64,000 bases of DNA, from NCBI GenBank assembly GCA_026874595.1, contig CM049314.1, forward strand, positions 62,475,300 through 62,539,299, written 5' to 3'. Each line of letters starts with the position of its first letter. Within the stretch, counting starts at the first letter, position 1. The notes beneath the pieces were generated by a model that was not told the origin of the DNA, did not search any database, and was given only the letters and a program-made list of their open reading frames with translations. Positions 22,120 through 34,541 of the stretch are shown here, in pieces. This DNA is from Sipunculus nudus. Taxonomy: Eukaryota > Annelida > Sipuncula > Golfingiida > Sipunculidae. A program made the position numbers and the translations under genes.

Positions 22120-22687
22120 CAGTCCCATAGAGTTACGGCAGTGCCACGGATAGGTCCGGGATGGTCTGGGACGGTCCGGGATGGTCCGGAATGGTCCGGG
22201 ACGGTCCGGGAGGGCGAGCCGGCAGTTTTTGGATGTCAAAAACTGCCGGGGCGATTCGTGGTGATCCGGGGCGGAATGTAATCCGGGGTGATCCGGGGCT
22301 CATCCGTAGCTCTGACGGGGCTTTACTGTGGGTGTCCGTGCCACTGCCGTGGAAGTCCGGGGCACTGCCGTGACAGTCCTTGGAGGTCCGGGACAATGAA
22401 AACTGCAGAGCGACGGCCCAATACGGCAGAGCCCAGGACTTCCACGGCAGTGCCCTGTCCGAGCTGCGAATATCCCCGGACTAGCGCCGCAGACAAAAAC
22501 AGGAATCCGTAGCGCATCCTTGGCGGACCGTGGTGAGACGTAGCTCTGCCGAGATAATCCGGGGCTCCACCGGGATAATTTCTGCCAAAAAAACACCCCG
22601 GATCACCACGGACCGACCCGGACTGTATCTGGGATGATACGTGGTAATTCTTGCCTATCCGTAGTACTGCCTGCTTCAGTGGGACTG
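22120..22687. mobile_element. GC-rich inverted-repeat element (MITE-like), class unknown
   Basis: The left end begins CAGTCCCA and the right end is its complement (TGGGACTG). Both are followed inward by a CACGGATAGG / TACGGATAGG block, giving imperfect terminal repeats of about 35 bp. The interior is GC-rich with tccgggg and ctgccgtgg words in both orientations, plus a GGTCCGGGA(T/C) minisatellite at about 22153-22214. The flanks are AT-rich. Target duplication is unclear (possibly TA). Confidence 0.6.
22153..22214. repeat. 10-bp minisatellite (GGTCCGGGAT-like)
   Basis: About six imperfect units inside the inverted-repeat element. Confidence 0.85.
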
Positions 22688-24489
22688 TAGCTTAATGTCT
22701 TTAAAGTAAAGGTTTGCCGGAAGCTCTAGCATTTATTTGGTCGCATATTCATAAACAGAATGCTGGCTCACTTGGCCCGAATATAGAAGACGAATAATTA
22801 GTCCTTTAGAAAAAAGTAAGAAATAACGGACATTTGAGTTCTGCTAAAGAACGCCGATAAGTTTTTGGATGTCTCTACGGTATGACCTGAACACAATGTT
22901 ACATTTTCTCATTTTACCAAACAAATTAAGAAAATCTTTTGTTTTCCTAAATATCGGATCCTGGCATATTTGATAATTTCTTTTTTTTAAATTAATAATG
23001 CAATTCCGTCCTTTCGGTTTTTACCAGATTCTTTTTATTTGCAAGCATTCTCATAATCCACCTTGTGAAGGTCGTCCGCAGGAAATTACCGGTCCAATGC
23101 GGTTTAACCCAGATAACGTATTTACAACGGAAGTTACGAGGAGAAACAGGGTTGTATTTTGTAATTTGACCAGAGAGACACCTCGTTATAGGAACGAAAC
23201 TGCTAGGTCGTGTATAAAACAGAATTATTCCCTGGATAACGGACTGTGGAAGATCTCATTTCGGACGCGCTTGTGTTCATGTCTTTGCGTTTCCATTCAG
23301 AATAACGAGAAATGTGCCGTATAGGTTCGCGGATGCGTACTTGAGCGGAGGAAGTGTTTGATGTATCGAATGGGAGAAATCGCTAGTATAAACAAGAAAA
23401 AGCGGGGTTTACTAGTCATTAACCGGCGATAAAGCCAGGGACTCAGTTTTCCTTATTTGTCTCTTTGGACTTTGTGGAGTATATTATATATATTTTCTAT
23501 GAATTCAAAATTGCATAACTGCATGAAATGACTTATTGCTTATTTAGAGGCCTAAACAACTTTCACCCCCTGCTGATATTTATGCAAATGAATCCATATT
23601 TTTTTTAAATAATCAGAATTAATATAAGCCTTTTTTTATATAATTGTCTTATATGAAAATATCCCATGATAACATTGATATAATAAAATAAAGTAACACT
23701 TTATGTCTTATGATCGATTATGATAGTTAGAATAATTTACCAGCCACAATTAAAAAGAGTTTATATCCTAAAATTAGCTGCTCAAACGAAAGAGCAGGTG
23801 CAAGTTAATTGGATATGACTGTTAAGGTACGTTCGACTGCATGGATCTCCACCTGACAATGCCTCCCGTTCAAAAAAGTCAGTCTTTGTACTATATTTAA
23901 GGCCACATTTAAGGCCTTATTAAATAAGCAATATAAAATTTGAAGAAAGGCATGACGTATATAGTACTAGATATACTTTTAATACACAACCCATCCTCAC
24001 CTGTTTATATTACGAAGTACCCTTGATATACTCAGAGACTAAATGGGATCCTGTAAACATAACTCAGGTTTTTTCACACAACCCTGTAAATAATATGTTG
24101 GCATATACCCTACATATCCCCCTATTTGTCCTTCCATGCCCGGAATCAAGGTCGCCTTTCGTGTTTGCTGTGACCTTTATAGAACTATCCAGGCTCTTCT
24201 GAGATTCCCTGGCCTATAAATTCTTCTGTTGACTCCTTACAGTCCTGCATACTAAACTTTGTATAACAATGTGTTCTTGGGTTTACGTCATAGCACCTAG
24301 GTTCTGGTGTAATACCCTGTTTTCATTGCTGACACAGTCCTTTTTAAAAATAATCTCCATACATTTTGGTTTTGGTTATATTATTGATTTAGAGGTTAGA
24401 GCCTCCAGTTTATTTGCTATCATAACTAGGTATGACATATGTATAGATCAATTCCGGTTTCGGAATACTTGACCGGGGGTTTCCATTCA
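22688..24489. other. no gene recognised
   Basis: A 108-codon frame at 22998-23324 and a 67-codon frame at 24269-24472 show no known motif. Confidence 0.45.
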
Positions 24490-24770
24490 TTTAAAAATCC
24501 TTGTGTTCACTATGCCCGTTGATATTGCAACTGCGTTCGCCATTGCTGGACCATACCATCGGAATTCCCAAAAGACGCACTCGTTTGGGAGAGAAACATA
24601 GCCGTGAAACACGGCCTCCCCATAACGAATGCAGAGCACTCACCATTAGTTTTATCCTCCCGTAAAAGAACCTCACGCCCAGCTGAGATTCGAACTAACG
24701 ATATCCCGGCTTTAAGTCTTGTGCTCTACCTCTATACCACAGTGTCAGCAGAGCACTGTGACCTAGTTAT
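24490..24770 (-). mobile_element. tRNA-derived SINE, minus strand
   Basis: On the minus strand, box A TGGTATAGAGG (24729-24739) and box B AGTTCGAATCT (24686-24696) form a tRNA-like head. This is followed by the body shared with 12590-13034 (acgagtgcgtctttgggg-like and cagcaatgg-ga phrases). It is a SINE head, not a tRNA gene: no acceptor stem closes it. Confidence 0.72.
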
Positions 24771-25143
24771 TTTATTGGGCACTCAAATAAGGATAGTATA
24801 ACCAGATTATATTTTATATTATTTGTTTTACACTAATATGTAGCATCATGTATCGCTGTTAGCGTTGGAACTCTGGTTATAAAATCCAGTTGGCTTATTT
24901 GATGTTGGCTTAAGTACAGTTGTAATTCCGTGAAAATCGGTTATGCCGGTTTTGTCTAGACTGTTCATGTAGTTGCTTTGTTTACTGTAGACTTCAAAGG
25001 CAACGCACCTGCATACTTCATTTTCAAATGCTTTGGTCTCTAAAGAGGCGTGTTCATTTTAGTTCTCATACAATCATTGACGAGCCGCATAATATTGTAA
25101 GGCAATAGACAATAGGCGGTCAGGATGTGTTGCAAAAGCAGGC
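24771..25143. other. no gene recognised
   Basis: AT-rich, no notable frame. Confidence 0.5.
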
Positions 25144-25915
25144 TTATATAAGCTGCAGACGCTAGAGAAAGGAAACAATCTCCTAGGTCAGCGCTAGATG
25201 ATGTAGTTTGTTTGTCCAGAGGAGAGTGCGGGATCGTTTGTGAACTGTTGAGCTGAGGAACAATTTCTTTACCAGAGTCTGCGGGAGACCAACGTAGATC
25301 TTCCTTACGAACTTGAGATTGGTGTTTACAGAAAATCATGGAAACAGCCGGAATGTTTCTGCCGTGTTAAGGCCCAACAAACATACCAGGACAATTGATA
25401 CTCTGATAATTGTGAATCGTACCAAATATGGTCGTTCGCAATGACACATTTGGATACAGAATGCATGATATATCATGAATAATAATGCATTGACAGTCAT
25501 GTAGGGACTGTGTCAAGCCAGTTTTGTGTTAAGATGAGAAACGCTTGTGCATGTGTATACATTTATAAGCGGCCTCGATTCGAGAAGTGCATACCTAAGT
25601 CACGTGTGCGACTATCATGTGACCAGAGGCCGGACTGCCAAGCGAACTTTCTGTGTGATTTGATTTTACGGCGAGAGTCAGAATTAATCAGGACTCAGTG
25701 AATTTGTTCATTCATATGGACCCTAAGGATGTTCATATCCTTTGTGTGGAACGCCTCTCAGGAGAATTGTAAGTTGGAATTTAATATACTTTTACTGTTT
25801 TTGTTACACACGACTTTCTCATCTTTTTCAGTGTATGTGTGACTTTCAGCCAGTTAATTCCTCCGTTTAAAAGAACCTGGAAAGTCAATTCCTTTGGAGG
25901 TTTTACACACAGATA
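25144..25915 (+). repeat. possible solo LTR or related repeat
   Basis: A TATA-like TTATATAAG lies at 25144-25152. About 600-760 bases on, 25746-25915 resembles 42605-42755 (CGCCTCTC...GAGAA, then cagccagtt...taaaagaacctgg...acaca). Similar TATA-to-end spacing in both suggests two old LTRs of one family. Start undefined. Confidence 0.35.
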
Positions 25916-26831
25916 AAAGTAAGCATCCTTATCCTTTAAGTCCCCCATATGCCAAAAGTGTACTTAACCATCCTCGTACTCTTGCCATGTCAAGGACTCG
26001 CATCATAATTCGGACTTGCACTCGAACTCACGTTCTGTGGACGGGACACCATTACTGAATGTTTTGATTCAATTTTGAGTCACCCGTCAGTGCTATTGTT
26101 ACAAGAACATAGCAGCACACGAAGAGATCTACCTTTTGAAAAGTTATTTTTCCTTCGATAATCACACTCGATACAGGGAAAAATATGTTTTGAAAACAAT
26201 ATTTTCTTTCGGAACGACATGTTATCTACACCAATACCTACACCACAAATCAGGAGAGATTGCACCAGAGTAAAACGCATAGTAATAGTAATAATGTTGG
26301 GTGGACATTGCCACGGACGGTTGCATATTAACATAGTAATCAAACAAAATCTGATCAAAGAACTACCACATTATAGCCAGTGATCCTCAGGAAAACACAG
26401 ATATATGACGTTGACCTATTAACATTGAAGATACTTAACCTTGAAAGATAAGACTACCGTTGCCACAATCTATTTGCTTTAGACGTAAACATTGAACCAG
26501 AATTATAAATCTTTAGTGTATAGATTAAGTAGATAATGAAAGCTGACAACTGACAAAAAAAGACTCGAGTGTTACGCTCAGGTCGGCCAATATAATTTTG
26601 CCTGTTCGATCGATCTCAAGCAAAACTTCATGTTATAAAGTGTTATTTACCTTCATAATTTTACCATAATATTATAAATGCTACCACTGCACTAGCCCAT
26701 GCTGTTCATTCCTTGAAATCAGCACATGTCCGAATGTTAATGTTTCTTTATGTGTTTTATTATGTATGTTTATCTGAAAATTAATTTATAAAAAAAGAAC
26801 TTAATGCGCATTATTGAAACCGAAACGTTTA

Positions 26832-26833
<2 letters not shown>
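25916..26833. other. no gene recognised
   Basis: A 92-codon minus frame at 26080-26358 has no known motif. Confidence 0.5.

Positions 26834-26877
<44 letters not shown>
26834..26877. repeat. (GA)n microsatellite
   Basis: Pure dinucleotide run. Confidence 0.96.
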
Positions 26878-26879
<2 letters not shown>

Positions 26880-29136
26880 ATGTGAGGCTTATAGCTAGAT
26901 AAATTCTTAGTTCTGAGAGGAATATAAGCAAAGAATGCACTTATATTGTCTTGTATTGGGCAGTTATGAGAGGCTTTTCGTTTCAACTACAGCAAATATT
27001 AGGTTAAGTAGAACAGAAAATCTTATGATTTTAATTAAAGTATTAAACCGGAAGATTAGGTCATAGAATGGACAGTAAGTGAACAGGAGTAAAAAGTTTA
27101 TTATTCCATTTGTATCAGTATCTGCTTCTATACGTGAATTATTTTCAATAACAAAACTTCCCTTTGAGGGATCGATTAAGGGATTGTCGCGTACGGGTTT
27201 GCCTATTTGTCACCTTCTTTTAGCTCTTTATATTTTTTGTGTATATTTCTTAGGCCAGACAACCCTAGGATGCCCCGTCACTGGATCATGCCAGAGAGAC
27301 TGACTTTGCTAATCACACAAATCGTTATCTCATTTCCCTAAATGGCATTACCTTCGTGTCCTGATGATGACGCAGGTCACGCACAAGAAAGACTGTCCCT
27401 AGTATGACCTACACTGTCCAGGCGGTCATTATCAAATTATTAGTTTTACAAGTCTTCGTGCATGTTAAATTCTTGGAATATTGGCATGCACTTGTTTCGC
27501 TCTCGATGAAATTCGGTATACAATGATATTCTTGGTGCAGATTCCTGTGTTGGTAGATCTCGAAACTTGAGCCCTGGCAAAATATTGGAGAACTTTTAAG
27601 GTCACAGGTATGAAGACAACCACGGTATTTATATCTTTTTCATTGACTGTAGAGCAATGGCCCCGTCTTTATGAGTGGATGTTCATAGAAACACGATATA
27701 GCAATAGCTTTTACCATATTGATAAGAACACACTATCCTGTCGCACACTTATCGATAACAACACTTGATATATCGATCATGTAATAAATTAAGTAACGCC
27801 TTAAGTTTTTACATTTTAAGTAGTTCACCTTTGAAAATTGTGACTCTTTGGGCAGAAAATGATAAGACACATGCACACATTTGCCTATGCTCTATCATTA
27901 GACGATTGGTGCTTGGCCAAAATAGATGTGTTAACTATTTGCAGGTTAGTAAGAAACACTTTCTTAGTTATTTTTATAAGACACAACAAAACCGTTTATA
28001 AACAACATACACCTATCAAATATATATATAATCTACATACTAGGAATGCAGACATCTTAAAGGAAAAGAATTAATATTGAATTCTGACTCATGCCTACCC
28101 TTATGATAAAATGTATAATGGCTATTGCTTAAGTACATATCATTTATACAGTAAATTCTAGCATTATAGTGTGGAAAAGACGACTGTCTCGTTTAAATGG
28201 CTTATTGCAGATCTACATGTGATTTTATAGTATATAAAAAATATCGGAATAATCTGGTTTCTCTTAGGTTTAAATAAGCCCCATTTTAACATAGGTTTTC
28301 GAGACAAAAACCTGATATTGTCCACTCCATCATTCTATGTCTGTTTTATAGATCTTTCTTTAACATTAATATTTTTCAATTATGTTCCGGAAAGCTGTAT
28401 ATAAACGTAATTTTAAGAATTTAACTATAAATCTTCAGTTTGTGTTTCGCAACTTTTCTCGCAACATCTTTGTTTTAACTGGTTACATTTCATCGTGTTT
28501 TTACATGACCTCATCCCATGAGCAGCTTTCAGATGAGGTTGTTTTTGTATCTGACCAACGATCTTAACCTCCATAAGTGTGGCTTATATGTTGTAAGATG
28601 TAGACTATTTTCTCATACTTAATATAAATTCTGTTAATTAAATGCGATGTTAGGTAGTTATTAATTTACCTTTACATTCATATATTCACTTTGAAACGAA
28701 ACAAAGAAAAGTTTTTTTATGACAAAAAAAAGGAAAAGAGGTGGAGGACATGATACGATAAAAGGGACCATGTAACACACCTTATGTCTTTCCTTAGCAT
28801 TAAAAGAATATTTTATAACAAGAACCACAAATCTTTGAAGGAAATATGCAAACAAAAATAGAGTAAAATCCACTCAGAAATACTCTTTGGACCCCTCTCT
28901 GTAGTTTATAATTTATTCCTGGTGGATCAATTTGCGACACATATTTCACGACCAAATTTGTTAACACCATCACACTTCCTACTCTGAGAAAATATAAAGT
29001 CTTACACACAGGCAAGTAGTGACTGTCGTTAAGGTCAAATTTTGAGAACAAGTAAACACTTTCATGTGCCTAAATTTTATTATCCAGTGTTTGAAATAGT
29101 TGTGGATAATGGGATAACAGATTATTTATTTTACAG
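26878..29136. other. upstream region of the PLAC8 gene; no other gene recognised
   Basis: No recognised coding sequence. An untranslated first exon and promoter of the PLAC8 gene probably lie here, since its first coding exon is preceded by an acceptor, but I cannot place them. Confidence 0.4.
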
Positions 29137-29340
29137 CCATACTAAATTTGAAACAAAATGGCGAAAGTTGACACAGTACAGAACATCGAAACCGTTGAGG
29201 TTACTCAGCAGGAGACAGCGCCATCTTGTGCGCAGGCACCGCCATCTTACGACATGGGCCACCCTGGTCAGCAGTACGGTATGGCCCAACCGGGACCTGC
29301 ATACGGCATGGGCCAGCCAGCGGCTCCTTACGGCGCCCAG
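29137..29340 (+). CDS. PLAC8 gene exon with start codon
   Basis: Acceptor ...TTTTACAG ends at 29136; 21 bases of leader precede the ATG at 29158. Donor GTATGC at 29341. Encodes 61 residues, phase 0, ending YGAQ. Confidence 0.82.
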
Positions 29341-32300
29341 GTATGCCTTAAGGTTATGGACTCTCATTTGGCGATTAAATCAATAGAATTATCTGATACA
29401 AAACAATTTTTTTTCACTATGTGGCCAATTCTTCTACAAGTTGACACAAATCGTGTTTAATTATTATGCAGATACTGTCGTTGGGTTCATATCCCGAGGA
29501 TTCAGGTTCTGATTTCCTTTTTCCAGTGTTTCAAGTGGGTTTTATTTTTGCGATATCACCTTATATCCTATATTGTCATAATTATTTAATATGCTCGAAA
29601 AAATCTTCATCATTTGAGAAGAACCCAGGAAAGTTGAATGAGTACAAAACGCTCGTTTTTATAATTACAGAATGTAAAACTCTCAAGATATGTTAATATT
29701 AAAATACACAGAACTTGTCCTGACCAGGCTAAAAGCATAGTTCATGTATATTAAATAAGTAAATTCGACGTATTTTTTTTTTTTTTTTATAAATTTCTTT
29801 TTGCCAATATAAAGAACTTGAAACTCCTTAAGCAAAATCCGGACGAAGAATGGTTGCTGATATAAATATATTATCATATTACGTACTATGAAAGGATTAT
29901 TTTTTTGTCGAACTCGACATGCAGCTTGTATGTTTTTTCTTTATGCGAGCCAATGCGAATAGTTTATGCAACACAGTTATGACCTTCACTGGTTCGTTAG
30001 TCCTGAAAGGCAAATCGCTGTTATTTTCTTTTGTTTTCCTATACTTATTAATTTGCTTCATCCTTAAATTAATTGATTTTAAATGTATGATGCTTGTAGC
30101 CGACAGTGGTAATGCAGCCGCCCATGCAATCCATTATACATTCGGGCACGGTTGTCTCGGTGTCTGCTGCACCTGCAGAGGTTCAGTTGCCCTACCCGCA
30201 GGGGGTGAGAGGATGGACCACGGGACTGTTCGACTGCTTCTCTGATATGGGAGTGTGTAAGTATGTTATAATTTCTCAAGGATGTACTATGTATCATCTT
30301 TGTCGGTGTTTAGGTTACTTTTTGTACTCGTTTGCTTCTTGGCAGCTTAGGGTAGCAGGACCTGTCCCCCCGCATGACCTTACCTTGTTTCTTTTTTTTC
30401 TTTGCATTGAACAATATAATGCCTTAGGACCCCTTAAAGTATACATTTATATATGACATATATATAACAATCACGGATCATTCAGAAGAACTTATGCGTT
30501 TGCACACTGAAAAGCATAAGTTTGGGTTACTTTACTTCGCTTATCAGTTTTGTATGCTCAGCTAATAAGACTGGGCTTTCAAACCTCGACCGTCAACTCT
30601 GGCTGCCTGTGCACGGATTAGGCCTATGCATTAATTAACCACTTGCACCTCGCGATAGGCCGGCTGACCCAGTTGAGGGCTTTGGGCACAGTGATTGATA
30701 GGCCAGTCATCAACTTTTTTCCACAGAATGCAACCGGCGACCCAAAATGTGCTAAGTGCAATAGATACGCCCAATATTCAATATAAAGTATACCATGTAT
30801 TGCAAAAACATAAATTTTTAGGAATGTTACCAATTCTGCTACCTTAACTCAATATATACATAGGGTATGCTAACCAAAGAAATATTCCTTTTGGGCGTAA
30901 TCACTTAAATATTTTGTTGTCTAAATGATTTTTTAACACTGCAAGTCCTACACTGGTACAAGAGTTGGCCTTGGAGTACAATTATGCAAAATGTCAGAAT
31001 ATATCAGAGGAACATGGCTCCATGACGGGCATGGTTCTGTTCCAAACTTTTACGCGTAGCGAGTTGCTTTACGGCAAGTTGAATACTTTGCAATTGATGA
31101 TCTGCTTGTTTATATATTATTTAAGTGAAGCTCCACCTGTGTGTAATTTTGAAACTTTCGTGTGATAGACTATAAAGCTTGTTACATATAGTAGTGTACA
31201 AGACTGCCTAATTTTTTTTATTAACATCTACGGCATGATTGACAGTTTTTTTTTTTTTTGTTTTTTTTTAGAGATGATTCTAAGGAAGAAAACGTCCATC
31301 GTAACTGTACAAACTCATAGAGCCGAAAGCACTTTTAATCAAATGTTTGAAGTTTATATGTGTCAGGTCATGTGTACTGGTTGCCAAAATATATATGAAT
31401 ACACGCTGGTTTGTGCTAGCATGCTCTCCGGCCATCCCCAGGGCCTAGGACTCAGACTGAACTCCAAATTCCCCGGTCCACACACCCTTTTAATTACTAC
31501 TGGCGTTAAAAAATATATAACAGGTCTTACATATGAGGCCAATACAAAATCATGTTTGGAAATATTCCAGAGCAGGCCAGAATATAGAAGTCACAAATAC
31601 CGCCTAACTGGCTCCCTTTCACTTTTGGTCCACTAATATATGTATTACGCCACTGCGTGATACATACATTTACCCAGATAAAAAATTATTTGGTGTTGAT
31701 TAAAATATATAATGGGCGAACTGCACATCTAGGTTTTTATACTGGCTCATTGCACTATGTTCCGATGATTTACTCCTATAGTTCTTACTATTTAATGAAC
31801 ATTGTCTAATTATATTATTGATTTAACAAGACAATGACTTGACATCACTGACAGTTTAAAGTGATTATGAAATTCCGAAAGCCTGCATATTTGATTTTGG
31901 ATATATGTCATCAACGTGAGATCTCTCTAATTTTTTAACAGGAAGTCGAAAAATAAAGTTTTTCTGCTTATAAATAATTTTCGGGTTGGAGGTTCAGGGT
32001 CGGGCCTTCCTAAGAGCATGCAGGCACAAACACATGTCGGATAACTGGTGAGGGTACAAAGGACAATAACAAAGGCATTACTTTTTTACATTCCAAAACT
32101 CATGGAAGTATAAATGTCTAGGTCCCTGAATGTGGCTTGATCTCGAACCCTACGCTCTTTACACAACGCTTTACCTATAGGCCTACTGCCTATATCGTAT
32201 GCGCTGTTTGTTATGGCCTCGTTTCCTGAATTGCTACACCAGAGGGGAGCACTGTATTTTTGTCCAATCAGAACAGACCTTGTGCTGAAAAATGCAGCCA

Positions 32301-34541
32301 AGCGATGAATATACGGGGCCAATGTTGTTCATTTCATTTTGAGTGACAGCTCATCGCGCCGGGAACCGTCTGAACAGGCCACAGGCTTAGAGAAAATGGC
32401 CCCAGACGTTGTTTGCTCAGGGCCTTGGGCACATAGGACGCCCGGCCGGTGAACTGTAATTCAAAAGAAAGGTAACAACAAAGGCTGCGTGCACACCTCG
32501 CTAGCTGGTTTCAGTTCTGCAGACAACAGGTACATTGCTATGCCAACACAGTTATAATAATGTCATAATCGGTTCGGTCAATGATGCGAGAATGCAGACA
32601 TAAACTGTCATCAAGCAGCGCCTGAAGCGCAGCTATGGGCAGAGCCAGGATGCCTGTAGAGTGTTTGTTTATTGGCAGCTGGTTGGCTGCTTGTCACATC
32701 ATACGCACGTTTTTTTTTCAGGGGACAATGAACCGCCATCTGGTGTCTAAATGTATCATAAACGGTCAAAGCAGGCAGCGTATAGTTGTGTTTTTAGAAG
32801 CGCTAGCTTTCAGCTGCATCGGGAGCGAACTTGAACCCAGGAAATATCCTGGAAAGGCGGATGCTGAACATAAGCGCTGTTGTGTTTTGGTCAGTCCCAA
32901 AGGTGGTCTTATAAACATGGTTTACTATACTTATAATGTTGCAAGGTATATCAGATTTATAGTAACTCGTTCTCTATAGGATATTTTAACTCTGTGGTAA
33001 CACTTTTTTCTACATTATACATTAACTTTTACAAAACTTTCCTGTGCATGGTATATAAACTTGTTTGAAACAGTTTCTCTATTAGATCAATCCACGCTTT
33101 GCAAACAGTTTCTCTACATAATATATCAACTTTTGTTGGGACTTTTTTTCATGGTACATTAAGTATCATCTAAAAGATCATAAGCAAAATAGATCTAACG
33201 ACTTATCCTTACTTTCTGTACCAAGTGTCTGTACTTTTCAGGCCTCACCGGTTGGTTCTGTCCCGAGATTCTCGGCCTTCAGGTTGCCAGTCACATGGGA
33301 GAGAACTGCTGCGTCTACTGCTGCTGTGGTCCACTCGTGCTGAGAACGAAGCTGCGTACAATGCTAGGGATAAAGGTAAGAAAGCCATCATATACCCTTT
33401 CTGTTATGCTAACTATGACCTTTTACACCAAATATACTTCTCGTCAGAAAAAAAATATAAACATATGTACTTGATGTTTCCCTCGTCATTTAACAATATA
33501 CACTTTTGTACCAGTTGTACTTCTTTGAATTAAAACCTTAACCCTTCTGTATCGATATCATATTCAACTATAACCCTTTGTTCAAATACACTTCTTGTAA
33601 TTAAAGATAAAAAAAAAACCTTTTGTACCGAATGTACAACTTGTCATTTAAAACTATAACTCTTTTGTATCAGGTGTACTTCTGTTAATTAAAAATAGTG
33701 TTATTACAACCATAACCTTTTGCACAAGATGCACCTAGTATCGTATCATTAATGATTTTTTTTTAGGTTGATAAGTTGCATTAAAACTATAATTTATTTA
33801 TCACATATTCCCGTTTTAGTGCAGTTGTAAATTGCAGTTGTAGCTTGTTTCATTAAACTATGTCCACCTAAGTTTTCTCTAGAAATCCCTGATGGATGGC
33901 TCACAGTCAAAATGTATTTCTCAAGGAAAGTCTGAGCTCGGTTTTTAATGAAATTACCTACAAGAAATTAAAAAAAAAAAACCTTCCCTGATTAGTATTT
34001 TACCATGATTCGAGAAAACAGTCTAATTTTTATAGCTTTGTATCCAAGTGAAAGTTGTTGATTTAATCATGACAAACGAAACAAAAAAATTAAATAATTG
34101 ACAGAAGGAAGTGAATAAATATACAGGAGTCCAGTAAGTCGTACAATATTGACCTCTTTGTTGTAACGTATCATTGGTTAGAACCTTCATTTTATGCCAC
34201 GCCGTTGGTCCCTCTGATAAAAAAAAGGAAACATGCATGAGACATTAGGTAAACTGCTAAATTTTCTATTACATTTTTTTTCAAAAAGTCAATTATTATT
34301 TTGTGAATTACATGTAAAGCAGAGGTGTTTTGGCATTCAAGATTATATTGCATTTATTTATAACGATTCTCCATTTGCGTATCAATTTTTGGTGTATTTA
34401 ATGTCTGTTCTTACCCTGGTGATGAGGTTACTTGTTTCTTTACTACAGGGGGATGTATGCAACGACTTTTTCGCCCTTTATTGTTGCTATCAGTGTGCCA
34501 TGTGCCAAATGGAGCGAGAGATGAAAAACAGGGGAATGTGA
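29158..34541 (+). CDS. PLAC8-family (cornifelin/onzin-like) gene, four coding exons, 188 aa
   Basis: Exons: 29158-29340, 30100-30256, 33242-33375, 34449-34541. All junctions have AG/GT(A) signals and phases agree (183+157+134+93 = 567 bases). The N-terminus (about residues 20-75) is Pro/Gly/Tyr-rich with YGM repeats. The PLAC8 domain starts at about residue 97 (GWTTGLFDCFSDMGVC), then FCPEILG, the signature MGENCCVYCCCGP, basic LRTKLRTMLGIK, and CCYQCAMCQMEREMK near the C-terminus. Family proteins are small Cys-rich proteins, often membrane-associated, with varied roles in animals; the specific role here is unknown. No break is visible. AATAAA at about 34978 may be the polyadenylation signal. 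A dead paralogue lies 10 kb upstream on the same strand. Confidence 0.88.
30100..30256 (+). CDS. PLAC8 gene second coding exon
   Basis: Acceptor ...GCTTGTAG, donor GTAAGT at 30257. Codes a low-complexity stretch, then GWTTGLFDCFSDMGV. Leaves phase 1, completed to Cys by the next exon. Confidence 0.87.
30257..33241 (+). other. second coding-region intron of the PLAC8 gene
   Basis: 3.0-kb intron. It contains poly(T) runs near 31246-31270 and a possible tRNA-like SINE remnant at 32139-32177. Frames at 31235-31636 and 32635-32979 have no recognised motif. Confidence 0.7.
32100..32220 (-). mobile_element. possible tRNA-derived SINE remnant
   Basis: Minus-strand box B-like GGTTCGAGATC (32139-32149) and weak box A-like TAGGTAAAGCG (32167-32177) at tRNA-like spacing. 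No clear body or tail. Confidence 0.35.
33242..33375 (+). CDS. PLAC8 gene third coding exon (Cys-rich core)
   Basis: Acceptor ...TACTTTTCAG at 33241, donor GTAAGA at 33376. Encodes TGWFCPEILG and the MGENCCVYCCCGP signature. Confidence 0.9.
33405..33745. repeat. diverged tandem repeat in the third PLAC8 intron
   Basis: A unit of roughly 55-60 bp recurs about six times: (actataac)c-ttttgtacca--tgtacttct-gt-att-aa. Strongly diverged. Confidence 0.7.
34449..34541 (+). CDS. PLAC8 gene last coding exon
   Basis: Acceptor ...CTACAG at 34448. Encodes GDVCNDFFALYCCYQC and CQMEREMKNRGM, then TGA at 34539-34541. Confidence 0.88.
   Translation, partial: GDVCNDFFALYCCYQCAMCQMEREMKNRGM

Noticed and set aside
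22133-22596. Overlapping long frames on both strands
   Set aside because: GC-rich minisatellite with few stop codons; repeated Pro/Arg/Ser words on all frames indicate composition, not coding.
22998-23324. 108-codon plus frame
   Set aside because: No recognised domain, no splice or promoter context; length is compatible with chance in a window this size.
24640-24770. tRNA gene on the minus strand
   Set aside because: Box A and box B are present, but no 7-bp acceptor stem or proper anticodon arm closes, and the sequence continues into a body shared with the SINE at 12.6 kb.
31235-31636. 133-codon plus frame
   Set aside because: Lies inside a PLAC8 intron, starts in a poly(T) run and shows no known motif.
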